Of a stretch of DNA of 37,133 nucleotides, positions 25,152 through 33,856 are shown piece by piece. Positions within the stretch are counted from its first letter, which is position 1. The number at the start of each line of letters is the position of its first letter. The translations under genes were made by a program, and so were the position numbers. The stretch comes from Kordiimonadaceae bacterium. Lineage in GTDB: Bacteria; Pseudomonadota; Alphaproteobacteria; Sphingomonadales; Kordiimonadaceae. The stretch is taken from assembly GCA_030148905.1 (NCBI GenBank), contig JASBSO010000156.1:1-37133 (forward strand), in the 5' to 3' direction. The notes under the pieces were generated by a model that had not been told where the DNA came from, did not search any database, and was given only the letters and a program-made list of their open reading frames with translations.

Positions 25152-26090
25152 TCACAAAAGATCGTTTTGGCGATACCAATCTATTGTCGCGGCCATTCCG
25201 TCTTTCAGGGTCACCCCAGGCGCCCACAGGGCATCAGGGGGGCGCCTGTCGGGCTGGACGGTCCAATCCGGATGACATAGATATTGGGCTGTGGTGCGCG
25301 TCAGCATCGCCGGTGTGTTGGTGATCCGCGCGCGCCAGCCATTGATGACACCGCCAAGCCATAGGGCAGGCATGGGGATGGTGACAATGCGGACCTCGGC
25401 ATCAATGGCGGCGGCGATATCGCTGATCTGATAGCCGCCGTGGCCGTCATCAACCTCGAACGTCCCGTTGATATGCGGGTTTTCGGCCGCGCGTACCAGG
25501 GTTGCCGCCAGGTCCGGAGCAAAGCACATGGAAAATCGGTTTGACCGGCTACCCAGCGCGGGCAAAAAGCCGCTCTCTGCGACCTGAATGATTTTCAGAA
25601 TTTCATGGTCGCCGGGCCCGTAAATGGCGGGCGGGCGAATGATCGTCCAGCGCAGCGAGCGCGGCCTGCCGGACAGCAACAAGTCACCAGCGGCCTTGCT
25701 GGCCCCGTAATGCGACAGGCTGGGCTCGCGTGCAGCAAGGCTTGAGACCTGAACAAAATGCTTGGCCCCGACGCGCTCTGCCGCCATCAGCAGGCGTTCT
25801 GTGCCTTCCATATTGACGTCAAAAAACTGGCTGCGGCCGATGGCCTTGGTGAGGCCGGCGATATGCACAACCGAATCAGCCGCTTTGGTCAGGGCTTCAA
25901 GCGCCGAGACATGTTCAAGCGAGCCGTGAATCCATTCTACACCAGGGCGGGGCGGTTGCGGCCGCCGGGTGAGGGCGCGCACAAACCAGCCGCGTTCAAG
26001 GAAATGATCCAGCACATGCGCACCGAGAAAGCCGGTTGCTCCGGTCAGGGCGACCGTCTTGCCGTTCCAGTCGGCAGGCTTCAGTGACAT
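25152..26090 (-). CDS. NAD-dependent epimerase/dehydratase-type reductase, CerR-like
   Basis: A 312-residue extended short-chain dehydrogenase. The cofactor motif GATGFLG is at residues 17-23 and the catalytic YGASK at 128-132. In Caulobacter the corresponding protein CerR reduces the 3-keto group after N-acylation, so the order of steps differs from eukaryotes. The ATG follows directly on the TAA of the upstream ligase gene, showing tight coupling. Sequence alone cannot exclude a steroid or sugar substrate; the assignment rests on context. Confidence 0.82.
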   Translation of the reverse strand: MSLKPADWNGKTVALTGATGFLGAHVLDHFLERGWFVRALTRRPQPPRPGVEWIHGSLEHVSALEALTKAADSVVHIAGLTKAIGRSQFFDVNMEGTERLLMAAERVGAKHFVQVSSLAAREPSLSHYGASKAAGDLLLSGRPRSLRWTIIRPPAIYGPGDHEILKIIQVAESGFLPALGSRSNRFSMCFAPDLAATLVRAAENPHINGTFEVDDGHGGYQISDIAAAIDAEVRIVTIPMPALWLGGVINGWRARITNTPAMLTRTTAQYLCHPDWTVQPDRRPPDALWAPGVTLKDGMAATIDWYRQNDLL

Positions 26091-27842
26091 TTAGCTGGCG
26101 AGCGCTTGCAGGCGCCCAGAAAGATACTGAATGCGTGCTTTTGACCGGCTCAACTTGCCCGATGAGGTGCGGGGTAGCGAGCGCGGTGGCACCAGCTCGA
26201 TAATGCAATTGATGCCGGTTTCGCGCTGAATATGTTTTTTCATATCGTCAACAAAGCGGGCGCGTTCGCTGGCGTCTCGCACGCCGAACTGCGCCAAGAT
26301 CATCGGCACTTCCTCGGCGTTTTCGCCGGGCACCGAAATTGCCGCCACATCCCCGTTTTTTACGCCGGGCAGTTGTTCGGCGGCCCATTCGATATCTTGC
26401 GGCCAGTGGTTGCGGCCATTGACAATGATCAGGTCTTTGGCGCGGCCCACAATGAACAGGTCACCGTCTTTCAAAAAGCCCATATCGCCGGTGTCCAGCC
26501 ACCGGTCTTCGGACAAAACCGCCTTGGTGGTCTCCGGGTCATTGAAATACCCCGCCATCACCGACGTCCCGCGGACAAACACACGGCCAACAACGCCGCC
26601 GTCGACGACGGCGTCGTCTTCGTCGCGGATTTCCACTTCATATTCAGGCAGAGGGCGACCACAGTTTACCACCTCGCGGTAGCGCGGTTCGTGCGCCGCA
26701 CCGTTGACCAGAATATGTCGCTCGCCCGCCAGGCGGGCTTCTTCCACGCGCTCGATCGAAATGCCCTTGCCAACCTCACCAAAACTGACGCCAAGCGTAC
26801 ATTCTGCCAGGCCGTAGCTGGGCAAAAACGCGTTTTCTGAAAACCCGACCTTGGCAAAGGTATCGGCAAAGGCACGCATCACATCGGGGCGGATCATATC
26901 GCCGCCAATGCCGGCAACGCGGACCGACGACAAATCCAGATCGTCCATCGCGTTGGCGCGCAGCGAGGCGCGCCGCGTGCAAATGTCAAATCCAAAGGTT
27001 GGGCTGTAGGTAATGGTGCCGCGATTGGCCGACATAATGCGCAGCCAGGTCAAGGGGCGACGGGCATATTCTTCGGTTGGGATGAAATCAACCGAGCACT
27101 GCGATGTCACCGTCGTCAGGAACGTCCCAACAAGGCCCATGTCATGATAAAAAGGTAACCACGAGACACAGCGGTCGTCGTCGCGCATTTGCACCCCGTG
27201 TTCGCCCATGCCGCGTGTGTTCGACAAAAGCGACCGGTGGGTTACTGCGACACCGTGCGGAAAGCGGGTGCTGCCCGACGAATATTGCAGATAAGACAAA
27301 TCGTCAGGGCTGGGCAGGGCCAGGTCGCCGTCACCCGCATAGGCCATATAATCGCTGAGGGCGCCGCTGAACCGCAGGTCAACATCGGTACTGGCTTGTT
27401 CAACCATATCCTGCATGAAGGCGGGGGCCATGACGCCGGTGGCCTCGCACGATTTCATTTGCCCGTTCAGTTGGTTGATATAACCGTCTTTACCGCCAAA
27501 ACTGGTCGGCAACGGCAGGGGAACAGGCAACACGCTTGCGTATTGGCAGCCCAGAAAAAACACAACAAAATCGGCGCTGGTTTGCGCAATCAGCGCAATG
27601 CGGTCACCGCGCTCGAACCCCATGGCGGTCAGTTTTTTAGCGAGCGCAACGGCTTTTTCGCGAACCTCGGCCCATGTCAACGCTTCGACAAGGTCGCCCC
27701 GGCCACTGAAAAAATTCACCCCGCGCTTGCCTTTGGCGGCATAGTCGAGGGCCTCAGTCAGTGTTGGGAAATCCGCCATGCGACGCGGCAGGCTGTCGTC
27801 CAGCGTGGGTGTAACACCTGTAATCAATTCATTTCCAACCAT
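26091..27842 (-). CDS. fatty acyl-AMP ligase (FAAL-like acyl-ACP synthetase)
   Basis: An adenylate-forming enzyme of about 583 residues. Signatures are the P-loop-like YLQYSSGSTRFPHGVAVTHRSL, SWLPFYHDMGLVG, YGLAECTLGVSFGE, DTGDMGFLKDGDLFIVGRAKDLIIVNGRNHWPQDIE and the C-terminal LPRTSSGKLSRSKAR with the catalytic lysine. YSSGSTRFP and NGRNHWPQDIE are typical of FAALs, which pass acyl-AMP to an ACP rather than to CoA, and an ACP gene lies two genes downstream. The start is uncertain: ATG 27842 (MVGNELITG) and ATG 27779 (MADFPTL) are both better than the track's TTG at 27893. It heads the spt unit. Confidence 0.87.
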   Translation of the reverse strand: MVGNELITGVTPTLDDSLPRRMADFPTLTEALDYAAKGKRGVNFFSGRGDLVEALTWAEVREKAVALAKKLTAMGFERGDRIALIAQTSADFVVFFLGCQYASVLPVPLPLPTSFGGKDGYINQLNGQMKSCEATGVMAPAFMQDMVEQASTDVDLRFSGALSDYMAYAGDGDLALPSPDDLSYLQYSSGSTRFPHGVAVTHRSLLSNTRGMGEHGVQMRDDDRCVSWLPFYHDMGLVGTFLTTVTSQCSVDFIPTEEYARRPLTWLRIMSANRGTITYSPTFGFDICTRRASLRANAMDDLDLSSVRVAGIGGDMIRPDVMRAFADTFAKVGFSENAFLPSYGLAECTLGVSFGEVGKGISIERVEEARLAGERHILVNGAAHEPRYREVVNCGRPLPEYEVEIRDEDDAVVDGGVVGRVFVRGTSVMAGYFNDPETTKAVLSEDRWLDTGDMGFLKDGDLFIVGRAKDLIIVNGRNHWPQDIEWAAEQLPGVKNGDVAAISVPGENAEEVPMILAQFGVRDASERARFVDDMKKHIQRETGINCIIELVPPRSLPRTSSGKLSRSKARIQYLSGRLQALAS

Positions 27843-27944
27843 GCCAGCCCCGGATGGCCCATCACTATTATTCGTACACGTTACCCAACACAAACCGAAT
27901 CAACAAGCGCTTAAGCGAGGCGCCGATCTGGCGCGGTGCCCGCA

Positions 27945-27958
27945 CATTTGGACAAATG
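27945..27958. promoter_or_regulatory. inverted repeat CATTTG-GA-CAAATG in divergent promoter region
   Basis: A perfect 6-bp inverted repeat with a 2-bp centre, with partly matching CCGC/CGG flanks, lies in the 285-bp spacer between the spt unit and the class V aminotransferase gene. It is a plausible operator for either. I see no convincing -35/-10 pair in the rest of this spacer (27843-28127). Confidence 0.4.
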
Positions 27959-28127
27959 CGGTGAAAATCGGTTGCGTGTTCTTGAAGCCGCTGATCTATT
28001 TTATAGCATCAGAATGCCCCAGAATGTTACGGCTCAATTACAGTCTGGAACGCATTACTGCAAGCGAATTTTCAGGTGGTGGGCCGATCTGTAGCGGTGC
28101 ACAGAGCAAATCAGGGGGTGGGTCCGC

Positions 28128-29327
28128 ATGACGCAAAACACCAACACAGCGGTGCCGGATTGGGCGCAAATCCGCGCCGAAACGCCCGGCACTGCCGAGC
28201 GGCTTCATCTGGATAATTGCGGGTCGTCGCTGCTTCACATGTCGGTCATCACCCGGATGAAAACCCATTTTGAGCTGGAAATTGCCCTGGGTGGCTATGT
28301 GGCCCAGGAGCGCACCGCAGACGAGATTGAGGGCTTTTATGCCAGTGCCGCCCGCCTGATCGGCGCAAAGCCCGCAGAGATCGCGCTGACATCCAGCGCG
28401 GTCGATGCCTGGACCAAGGCCTTTTACAGCCTGGACTGGCAGGCGGGCGAGACCATCGTGACCGCCTACAATGAATATTGCAGCAACTATGTCGCCTATC
28501 TTGATGTGGCGGAAAAAAAGGGCGTCAAAATCCGTGTTGCCCGGTCCGACCCGGCGGGCGGGCTCGATTACGAGCATCTTGCAGGATTGGTAGACAGCAG
28601 CACACGGTTGATCAGCTTGTCGCATGTCTCGTCGTCCAGCGGCGATGTGATTGATGCGGTGCGGGTGGGCGCGACCGCAAAGGCGGCGCAGGTGCCGTTT
28701 CTTTTGGACGCGTGCCAATCGGTTGGGCAAATGCCCGTCGATGTTGGCACCATTGGCTGCGACATGTTGTCGGCGACATCGCGGAAATTTGTGGCCGGTC
28801 CGCGCGGGGTGGGGATGCTCTATATGTCCGAGGCCATGCGTGCGCGCACAACACCGGCGATGCCCACCAACCAATCTGCCGTCTGGAGCGGTACGAACAC
28901 CATCGAGCGCCGCACCGATGCCCGTGCCTTTGAAGCGTGGGAGCGCAGCGTCATGCTGCAGCTTGGCTTCAAACAGGCGATTGACAATAGTCTACATTGG
29001 GGGGTTGAGGCGGTGTCGGCGCGCATAAGCGACCGGGCCAAACGGCTGCGGGACGGTCTTGCGTCGCTCGACTGCGTGCGCCCTACATGCCCGCCCGGGG
29101 CCGAAGCCGCCATCATCACCTTTCAGCACGCACGGCTGTCGCCGCAGGATTTCAAGGCCTGGATGGATGCGCGCGGGATCGGGGTGCAGGTCGCATCGGT
29201 TGTGCATACCCGGCTTGATTTGGAAGCGCGCGGCATCGAGTCCACCATTCGGATTTCGCCGCATATATACACCAGCGACGACGAGATTGACCGCTTTCTC
29301 AGCGAAGTTCAGCGCGCGGGACAGTGA
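28128..29327 (+). CDS. class V aminotransferase-fold PLP enzyme
   Basis: A 399-residue fold-type I PLP enzyme. The PLP lysine is K220 in SATSRKFVAGPRGVGMLY, the cofactor Asp/Gln pair is D194 and Q197 in LLDACQSVGQ, and H166 in SLSHVSSSSG stacks on the ring. It resembles cysteine desulfurases, but the active-site cysteine loop (RxGHHCA in SufS) is absent; the C-terminal region instead reads TRLDLEARGIESTIRISPHIY. It is therefore more likely an isopenicillin-epimerase/EgtE-like lyase or an aminotransferase. The substrate is unknown. It is divergent from the spt unit and its stop overlaps recX. Confidence 0.85.
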   Translation: MTQNTNTAVPDWAQIRAETPGTAERLHLDNCGSSLLHMSVITRMKTHFELEIALGGYVAQERTADEIEGFYASAARLIGAKPAEIALTSSAVDAWTKAFYSLDWQAGETIVTAYNEYCSNYVAYLDVAEKKGVKIRVARSDPAGGLDYEHLAGLVDSSTRLISLSHVSSSSGDVIDAVRVGATAKAAQVPFLLDACQSVGQMPVDVGTIGCDMLSATSRKFVAGPRGVGMLYMSEAMRARTTPAMPTNQSAVWSGTNTIERRTDARAFEAWERSVMLQLGFKQAIDNSLHWGVEAVSARISDRAKRLRDGLASLDCVRPTCPPGAEAAIITFQHARLSPQDFKAWMDARGIGVQVASVVHTRLDLEARGIESTIRISPHIYTSDDEIDRFLSEVQRAGQ

Positions 29328-29908
29328 CGATCATGCCCAAACCGCGTCAACAGACCGAGCCCCAGCGCACCAAGAAAGTCACTGCTGATTGGCTGGAACG
29401 CGCGGGGCTTTATTATTTGGGGCGGTTTTCTGCCAGCGAAGCGCATTTCCGCACGGTGATGATGAGAAAAATCCAGCGCCGCCTGCCAGACGGCTGCGAT
29501 GTGCAAGCGCTTCACCATGACTGGCTGGATGCGCTGGTCGAAAAATTGAAGCGCTATGACTATCTCAATGACGCCACTTACGGCGAGGCGCGCATGCGGG
29601 CGCTGCGTGCACGGGGCAAGCCGCTGCGGCGTATCCGCGATGATTTACGGCACAAAGGCGTCCCCGACGATATGATTGCAAACCTGTTGAACGAGCTGGA
29701 CGACGGCGAGGGCCATCCGGATCTGCGTGCGGCGGTCCGCTATATCGAGCGGCGCCGTTTTGGTGCCTTTGCACGCGCGGGGTCAGAAAAGCCCTATGAC
29801 AAACAGCTTGCGGCCATGGCGCGTGCGGGATTTTCCTATGACATTGCCCGTGCTGTGCTGGATGCAGACGATCCGCACGGTCTGTTGGAGGATCAGACGT
29901 TGTCTTAA
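29324..29908 (+). CDS. recX: RecX family regulatory protein
   Basis: A helical, basic protein of about 190 residues with RecX-type three-helix repeats (LYYLGRFSASEAHFRTVMMRKIQRR; LKRYDYLNDATYGEARMRALRARGKPLRRIRDDLRHKGVPDDMI; MARAGFSYDIARAVL). RecX limits RecA filament growth. It lies away from recA, which is common in alphaproteobacteria. GTG 29324 overlaps the previous stop as GTGA; ATG 29333 is an alternative start. Confidence 0.85.
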   Translation: MTIMPKPRQQTEPQRTKKVTADWLERAGLYYLGRFSASEAHFRTVMMRKIQRRLPDGCDVQALHHDWLDALVEKLKRYDYLNDATYGEARMRALRARGKPLRRIRDDLRHKGVPDDMIANLLNELDDGEGHPDLRAAVRYIERRRFGAFARAGSEKPYDKQLAAMARAGFSYDIARAVLDADDPHGLLEDQTLS

Positions 29909-30492
29909 GGCGCGGTGGCGAACAGATCGCTTGGCCGGTCGATATCGCGCATCTCGTCAGGGCTGAATTCGTGCAAGGCGACCGTCAATTGGCCCGACCG
30001 CAGCAGCTGGGCCGCGCCCGTGTCGCCGTCGAGCGTCAAAAGCGCGTCAAAGCAGTGCCGCTGAAACAGCACCGGCGGCCCCGGTTTAGGGTAACGGGCA
30101 GCAACAGCGTCCAACGCAGGGGATCGAAGCGCCAGCATCGCCCGCAGCGACGCCGGTTTTAAAAACGGCATGTCACCAAGCAGTATCAGCATCCACTGAT
30201 ATTGCGGGTCCTTGCGCACGGCCTTTACGGCGAGGCGAAGGGATGTGGAGATGCCGCCCTCGGGGTGGGGGTTGACCATGGCCTCGCAGCCTGCGGCCTC
30301 GGCGATATGGTGCTGGTCGTCTGTGCGGCACACGACCAGCGGGGTGCCTGTGCCCAACTGCGTTGCCGTGTTTAGGACAGCGCCCAAAACTGTCTCTTTG
30401 CCTGTGTGCGCAATCAGCTTGTCGCCCGCACCCCAGCGCGAAGACAGCCCCGCCGCCAAAACCACGGGACGGATGTCGGGCGCATCACCCAC
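29905..30492 (-). CDS. mocA: MocA/MobA-like molybdenum cofactor nucleotidyltransferase
   Basis: A 195-residue nucleotidyltransferase with the N-terminal LAAGLSSRWGAGDKL motif (family LAAGxSxRMGxxK) and LLGDMPFL for metal binding. MocA-type enzymes attach CMP to Mo-molybdopterin for xanthine-dehydrogenase-like enzymes. Its start lies inside the last codons of xdhC (8-bp overlap), which supports MocA over MobA. It is convergent with recX, overlapping by four bases. Confidence 0.87.
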   Translation of the reverse strand: MGDAPDIRPVVLAAGLSSRWGAGDKLIAHTGKETVLGAVLNTATQLGTGTPLVVCRTDDQHHIAEAAGCEAMVNPHPEGGISTSLRLAVKAVRKDPQYQWMLILLGDMPFLKPASLRAMLALRSPALDAVAARYPKPGPPVLFQRHCFDALLTLDGDTGAAQLLRSGQLTVALHEFSPDEMRDIDRPSDLFATAP

Positions 30493-31429
30493 CTTTGGCC
30501 TGGCGCAGGGTTTGGATCATTTCTGCCAGGATCGACACGGCGATTTCTGCGGGCGACCGTGCGCCGATATCAAGGCCAACAGGGCCGGATATGCGGGCAA
30601 GCGCAGACGCATCAAAGCCATGTGTGCGCAGGCGGTCCAGCCGCTTGGCATGGCTTTTTTTGCTGCCCAATGCGCCAATATAAAAAGCTGGACTTTTCAG
30701 TGCCTCGGTCAATGCCGCGTCATCGATTTTGGGATCATGGGTCAGGGCGACAAGGGCCGTTCGGCTGTCAATGGTTCGCTGCGGCAGGGCATCATCGGGC
30801 CAATCGCATATGATGGCGGCGGGGGCCAGTTTGCGCGCCTCGACAAAGGCGGCACGCGGGTCGATCACCGCACAGTCAAACCCACACCGGTGCGCCATGG
30901 GCACCAGAAATTCAGCAATATGCACCGCACCGATAACGACCAGTTGGGGCGCTGGTTCGATTGCGATTTTTACGGTGTCGTCTGTATAGCTGACAACAGA
31001 CCCGCTGTTTTTCGACCCATCGGTTAGTGCCAAGCCATGACTGTTTGCTGTTAGGCAGGCGGCCTTCCGGCTGTCGATGGCGGCGAGTGCGGCGCTGAGC
31101 ACATCATCGTCGTTGGATGTAAGCGCGATAAGGAGGATGGTGATCTGACCGCCGCAGGCCAAACCCGCTGCGAAGGCGTTGTCATTTTCAACGCCGTAGG
31201 TCAGTCTGCGTACCGCGCCCGGCGGGGCGCTCACTGTGGTTGCCTCGGCGACGACTGCCCCCTCGACGCAGCCACCCGATACCGAGCCCGAGAAGCGACC
31301 ATCAGGTGCCACTACCAGCAAGCTGCCGACCGGACGTGGGGCCGATCCCCATGTCTCGGCGACGATGGCAAGACTAACCGCACCCTTTGATTGGAGCCAA
31401 TGTCTTGCAGTTGATAATTCTTCTCTCAT
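30485..31429 (-). CDS. XdhC/CoxI family molybdenum-enzyme maturation factor
   Basis: A 314-residue protein from ATG 31429 ([18 protein letters not shown]); the track's 70 extra residues are not family-like and would cross the divergent nhaB start region. The N-terminal XdhC domain shows [33 protein letters not shown], and the C-terminal Rossmann domain [21 protein letters not shown]. XdhC binds and delivers sulfurated cofactor to molybdenum hydroxylases. The target enzyme is not in the window. Confidence 0.88.
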   Translation of the reverse strand: MREELSTARHWLQSKGAVSLAIVAETWGSAPRPVGSLLVVAPDGRFSGSVSGGCVEGAVVAEATTVSAPPGAVRRLTYGVENDNAFAAGLACGGQITILLIALTSNDDDVLSAALAAIDSRKAACLTANSHGLALTDGSKNSGSVVSYTDDTVKIAIEPAPQLVVIGAVHIAEFLVPMAHRCGFDCAVIDPRAAFVEARKLAPAAIICDWPDDALPQRTIDSRTALVALTHDPKIDDAALTEALKSPAFYIGALGSKKSHAKRLDRLRTHGFDASALARISGPVGLDIGARSPAEIAVSILAEMIQTLRQAKGG

Positions 31430-31541
31430 TCGCGGTATTCTGACTTCGTTTTTTATTTCAGCCCTGTTATGTAGGCGGCCATGCTGCACCTTTGCGCGTT
31501 CAAAAGCGCGGGGCAAGTACTGCAAAAGAGTGAGGGACGTT

Positions 31542-33125
31542 ATGGCAATTTTTTCGCAACCAGCAGGCCGAAATTTTTTGGGGCAGTCTGCTGAATGGTA
31601 CAAGACCCTGATCTTGGGCTTTTTGCTGATCAATCCCATCCTGTACTTTGCGGTCGACCCCTATCTGGCGGGCTGGGTTCTGGTGATCGAGTTCATTTTC
31701 ACCCTGGCGATGGCGCTAAAATGCTACCCCCTGCAGCCCGGCGGATTGCTGGCGATCGAAGCGGTCTTTTTGGGCATGACATCGCCCGCAACAATTTATC
31801 ATGAATTACAGGAAAACCTGCCGGTGATCCTGCTGCTGATCTTCATGGTCGCAGGTATTTATTTCATGAAGAATATGCTGCTGTTCGTATTCACCAAGCT
31901 GATTGTCAATGTCCGCAGCAAAGTGATGTTGTCGCTGTTGTTCAGCGTTGCTGCGGCTGTTCTCTCGGCGTTTCTCGACGCGTTGACCGTCACCGCCGTT
32001 GTGATTTCGGTGTCGGTCGGATTTTACAGCATCTATCACAAGGTGGCGTCGGGCAAATCCTTCCACGACAAGCATGACCACAGCCACGATGCCAGCATGG
32101 ATAAGGTCAGCCATGACGATCTGGAGCAGTTCCGTGCCTTTTTGCGCAGCCTGATGATGCACGCCGCTGTCGGCACCGCGCTGGGCGGTGTGACCACGCT
32201 GGTTGGCGAGCCACAAAATCTGCTGATTGCCGAGCGGGCTGGTTGGGAATTTGGGGAGTTTTTCCTCCGCATGGCACCGGTGACCATGCCGGTGCTTGTG
32301 GTTGGCTTGTTGACTTGCATTGGCCTTGAGATGACCAGATCCTTTGGATACGGCGCTGCCATTCCAGAAAAAGTTCTGCACATTTTGTCGGATTATGACC
32401 GCTATACCAGCGAACGCCGTACGCCTGCCGAAAAGGCATCGCTGATCGCCCAGGGTGTTGTGGCGCTCTGGTTGGTGATCGGGTTGATGTTCCACCTCGC
32501 CGAGGTTGGCCTGATCGGCCTGAGCGTGATTGTGCTGGCCACCGCCTTGACCGGCGTGACCGAAGAACACCAGATCGGCCATGCCTTTGAAGAGGCGCTG
32601 CCATTTACCGCGCTTTTGGCGGTGTTTTTCGGTGTTGTCGCGGTGATCAAGGACCTCAGCCTGTTCGCACCGGTGACAGAATTTGTCCTGTCGCTTGAAG
32701 GCCAGGGCCAGATTGTCGCGCTCTATATTGCCAATGGCTTGTTGTCGGCGATTTCCGACAATGTGTTTGTGGCCACCGTTTATGTTGGTGAAACCGCGCG
32801 CGCGCTGGCGCAGGGCGTGATCAGTCGCGACACTTTTGACTTGATGGCGGTGGCGATCAATACCGGCACCAACATCCCGTCGGTGGCAACGCCCAATGGT
32901 CAGGCCGCCTTTTTGTTCCTGTTAACCAGTGCGCTGGCGCCTTTAATTCGTCTCAGCTATTTTAAAATGGTGTCGATGGCGCTGCCCTATACGATCACCA
33001 TGTCGATTACCGGATTTATTGCTGTTCTATACTTGCTGAACCCGGCAACAGACGCGCTGTATGATGCGCATTTGATCGAACATCACAGCGCCGCGCCAAG
33101 CCAGGACGCCCCAGCGCATCATTAA
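31542..33125 (+). CDS. nhaB: Na+/H+ antiporter NhaB
   Basis: An inner-membrane sodium/proton antiporter of 527 residues (E. coli about 513). Family segments are clear: [71 protein letters not shown] and [41 protein letters not shown] 31542 ([12 protein letters not shown]) is right for the family; the track's 102-residue extension is antisense to xdhC. A loop at about residues 172-190 is rich in His and Asp ([19 protein letters not shown]). It supports a saline habitat. Confidence 0.95.
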   Translation: MAIFSQPAGRNFLGQSAEWYKTLILGFLLINPILYFAVDPYLAGWVLVIEFIFTLAMALKCYPLQPGGLLAIEAVFLGMTSPATIYHELQENLPVILLLIFMVAGIYFMKNMLLFVFTKLIVNVRSKVMLSLLFSVAAAVLSAFLDALTVTAVVISVSVGFYSIYHKVASGKSFHDKHDHSHDASMDKVSHDDLEQFRAFLRSLMMHAAVGTALGGVTTLVGEPQNLLIAERAGWEFGEFFLRMAPVTMPVLVVGLLTCIGLEMTRSFGYGAAIPEKVLHILSDYDRYTSERRTPAEKASLIAQGVVALWLVIGLMFHLAEVGLIGLSVIVLATALTGVTEEHQIGHAFEEALPFTALLAVFFGVVAVIKDLSLFAPVTEFVLSLEGQGQIVALYIANGLLSAISDNVFVATVYVGETARALAQGVISRDTFDLMAVAINTGTNIPSVATPNGQAAFLFLLTSALAPLIRLSYFKMVSMALPYTITMSITGFIAVLYLLNPATDALYDAHLIEHHSAAPSQDAPAHH

Positions 33126-33135
33126 CTCGGTACCC

Positions 33136-33159
33136 GTGGCGGGTGTGCAAGCCCGCCAC
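33136..33159 (+). terminator. GC hairpin after nhaB
   Basis: GTGGCGGG and CCCGCCAC pair perfectly across an 8-base loop ten bases after the nhaB stop. No T run follows, so it is a weak or rho-assisted terminator or an mRNA 3' end stabiliser. Confidence 0.5.
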
Positions 33160-33208
33160 ACACCGCTATCAAAATCCGATATTCTCTTGATTTATCGGGA
33201 TTTATGTT

Positions 33209-33286
33209 GATTCCGAAACGAATCTCTCTACTTGATTGATTCTTAACAGATGCCTAAGATGTGATGTGTGACGAGGCAGGGGAATC
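33209..33286. promoter_or_regulatory. four GANTC sites and a near-consensus CtrA box before the cold-shock gene
   Basis: GANTC occurs at 33209, 33220, 33238 and 33282, a dense cluster for this five-base site. TTGA-N7-TTAAC at 33232-33247 differs from the CtrA consensus TTAA-N7-TTAAC in one base and overlaps one GANTC. CcrM methylation and CtrA are the known cell-cycle controls of many alphaproteobacteria; their action here is inference. Confidence 0.4.
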
Positions 33287-33289
33287 CCG

Positions 33290-33838
33290 ATGAATAGCGG
33301 AAAACCGGTCGAAGTGCCGGAGGAAGCCGAAGCGCTCGAAGTAATTAATGGGCGGGTCAAGTGGTTTGACGCCGTCAAGGGATATGGTTTTATTGTCCCA
33401 GAAGACACTGGTGGCGACGTTTTACTGCACTTTTCTGTATTGCGTGAAATTGGCCGCCGTTCGGTCCCCGAAGGTGCAGCCGTGACCTGCGAATCGGTGA
33501 GCCGCGACCGCGGCAGACAAGCTGTGCGTGTCATTTCGCTCGACCTTTCAACCGCAGTGACCCCAGAAGACCTTGGCAGATCCTCGTTTTCGCACCCCGG
33601 TATGGACGTCGATGTCAAATCAGAATTCGAAGACGTGACGGTCAAATGGTTCAACCGTGTCAAGGGCTATGGCTTTGTCACCCGGGGCGAGGGCACACAG
33701 GATATCTTTGTCCATATTGAAACCTTGCGCCGTGCGGGTTTGACCGACCTTGACCCCGGCCAGGAGGTGCGCGTGCGCATCGGCGACGGTGAACGTGGGC
33801 CATTGGTGGCGCAAATCGCCTTGCCTGGCGACGCGTAA
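33290..33838 (+). CDS. two-domain cold-shock protein
   Basis: A 182-residue protein with two cold-shock domains. Domain one starts [32 protein letters not shown] (residues about 20-51), domain two [31 protein letters not shown] (about 117-147). Both keep the RNP1 K-GYGF- core; RNP2 is VLLHF in the first and IFVHI in the second. Double-CSD proteins of this layout are typical of alphaproteobacteria such as Caulobacter (CspC/CspD type) and bind single-stranded nucleic acid. The start ATG follows GGCAGGGG. The DUF192 gene begins 18 bases downstream. Confidence 0.93.
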   Translation: MNSGKPVEVPEEAEALEVINGRVKWFDAVKGYGFIVPEDTGGDVLLHFSVLREIGRRSVPEGAAVTCESVSRDRGRQAVRVISLDLSTAVTPEDLGRSSFSHPGMDVDVKSEFEDVTVKWFNRVKGYGFVTRGEGTQDIFVHIETLRRAGLTDLDPGQEVRVRIGDGERGPLVAQIALPGDA

Positions 33839-33856
33839 GCCCGGTAAGCTGGGTGC

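Noticed and set aside
28038-28874. 278-aa minus-strand ORF
   Set aside because: Antisense to the class V aminotransferase and crosses the divergent promoter region.
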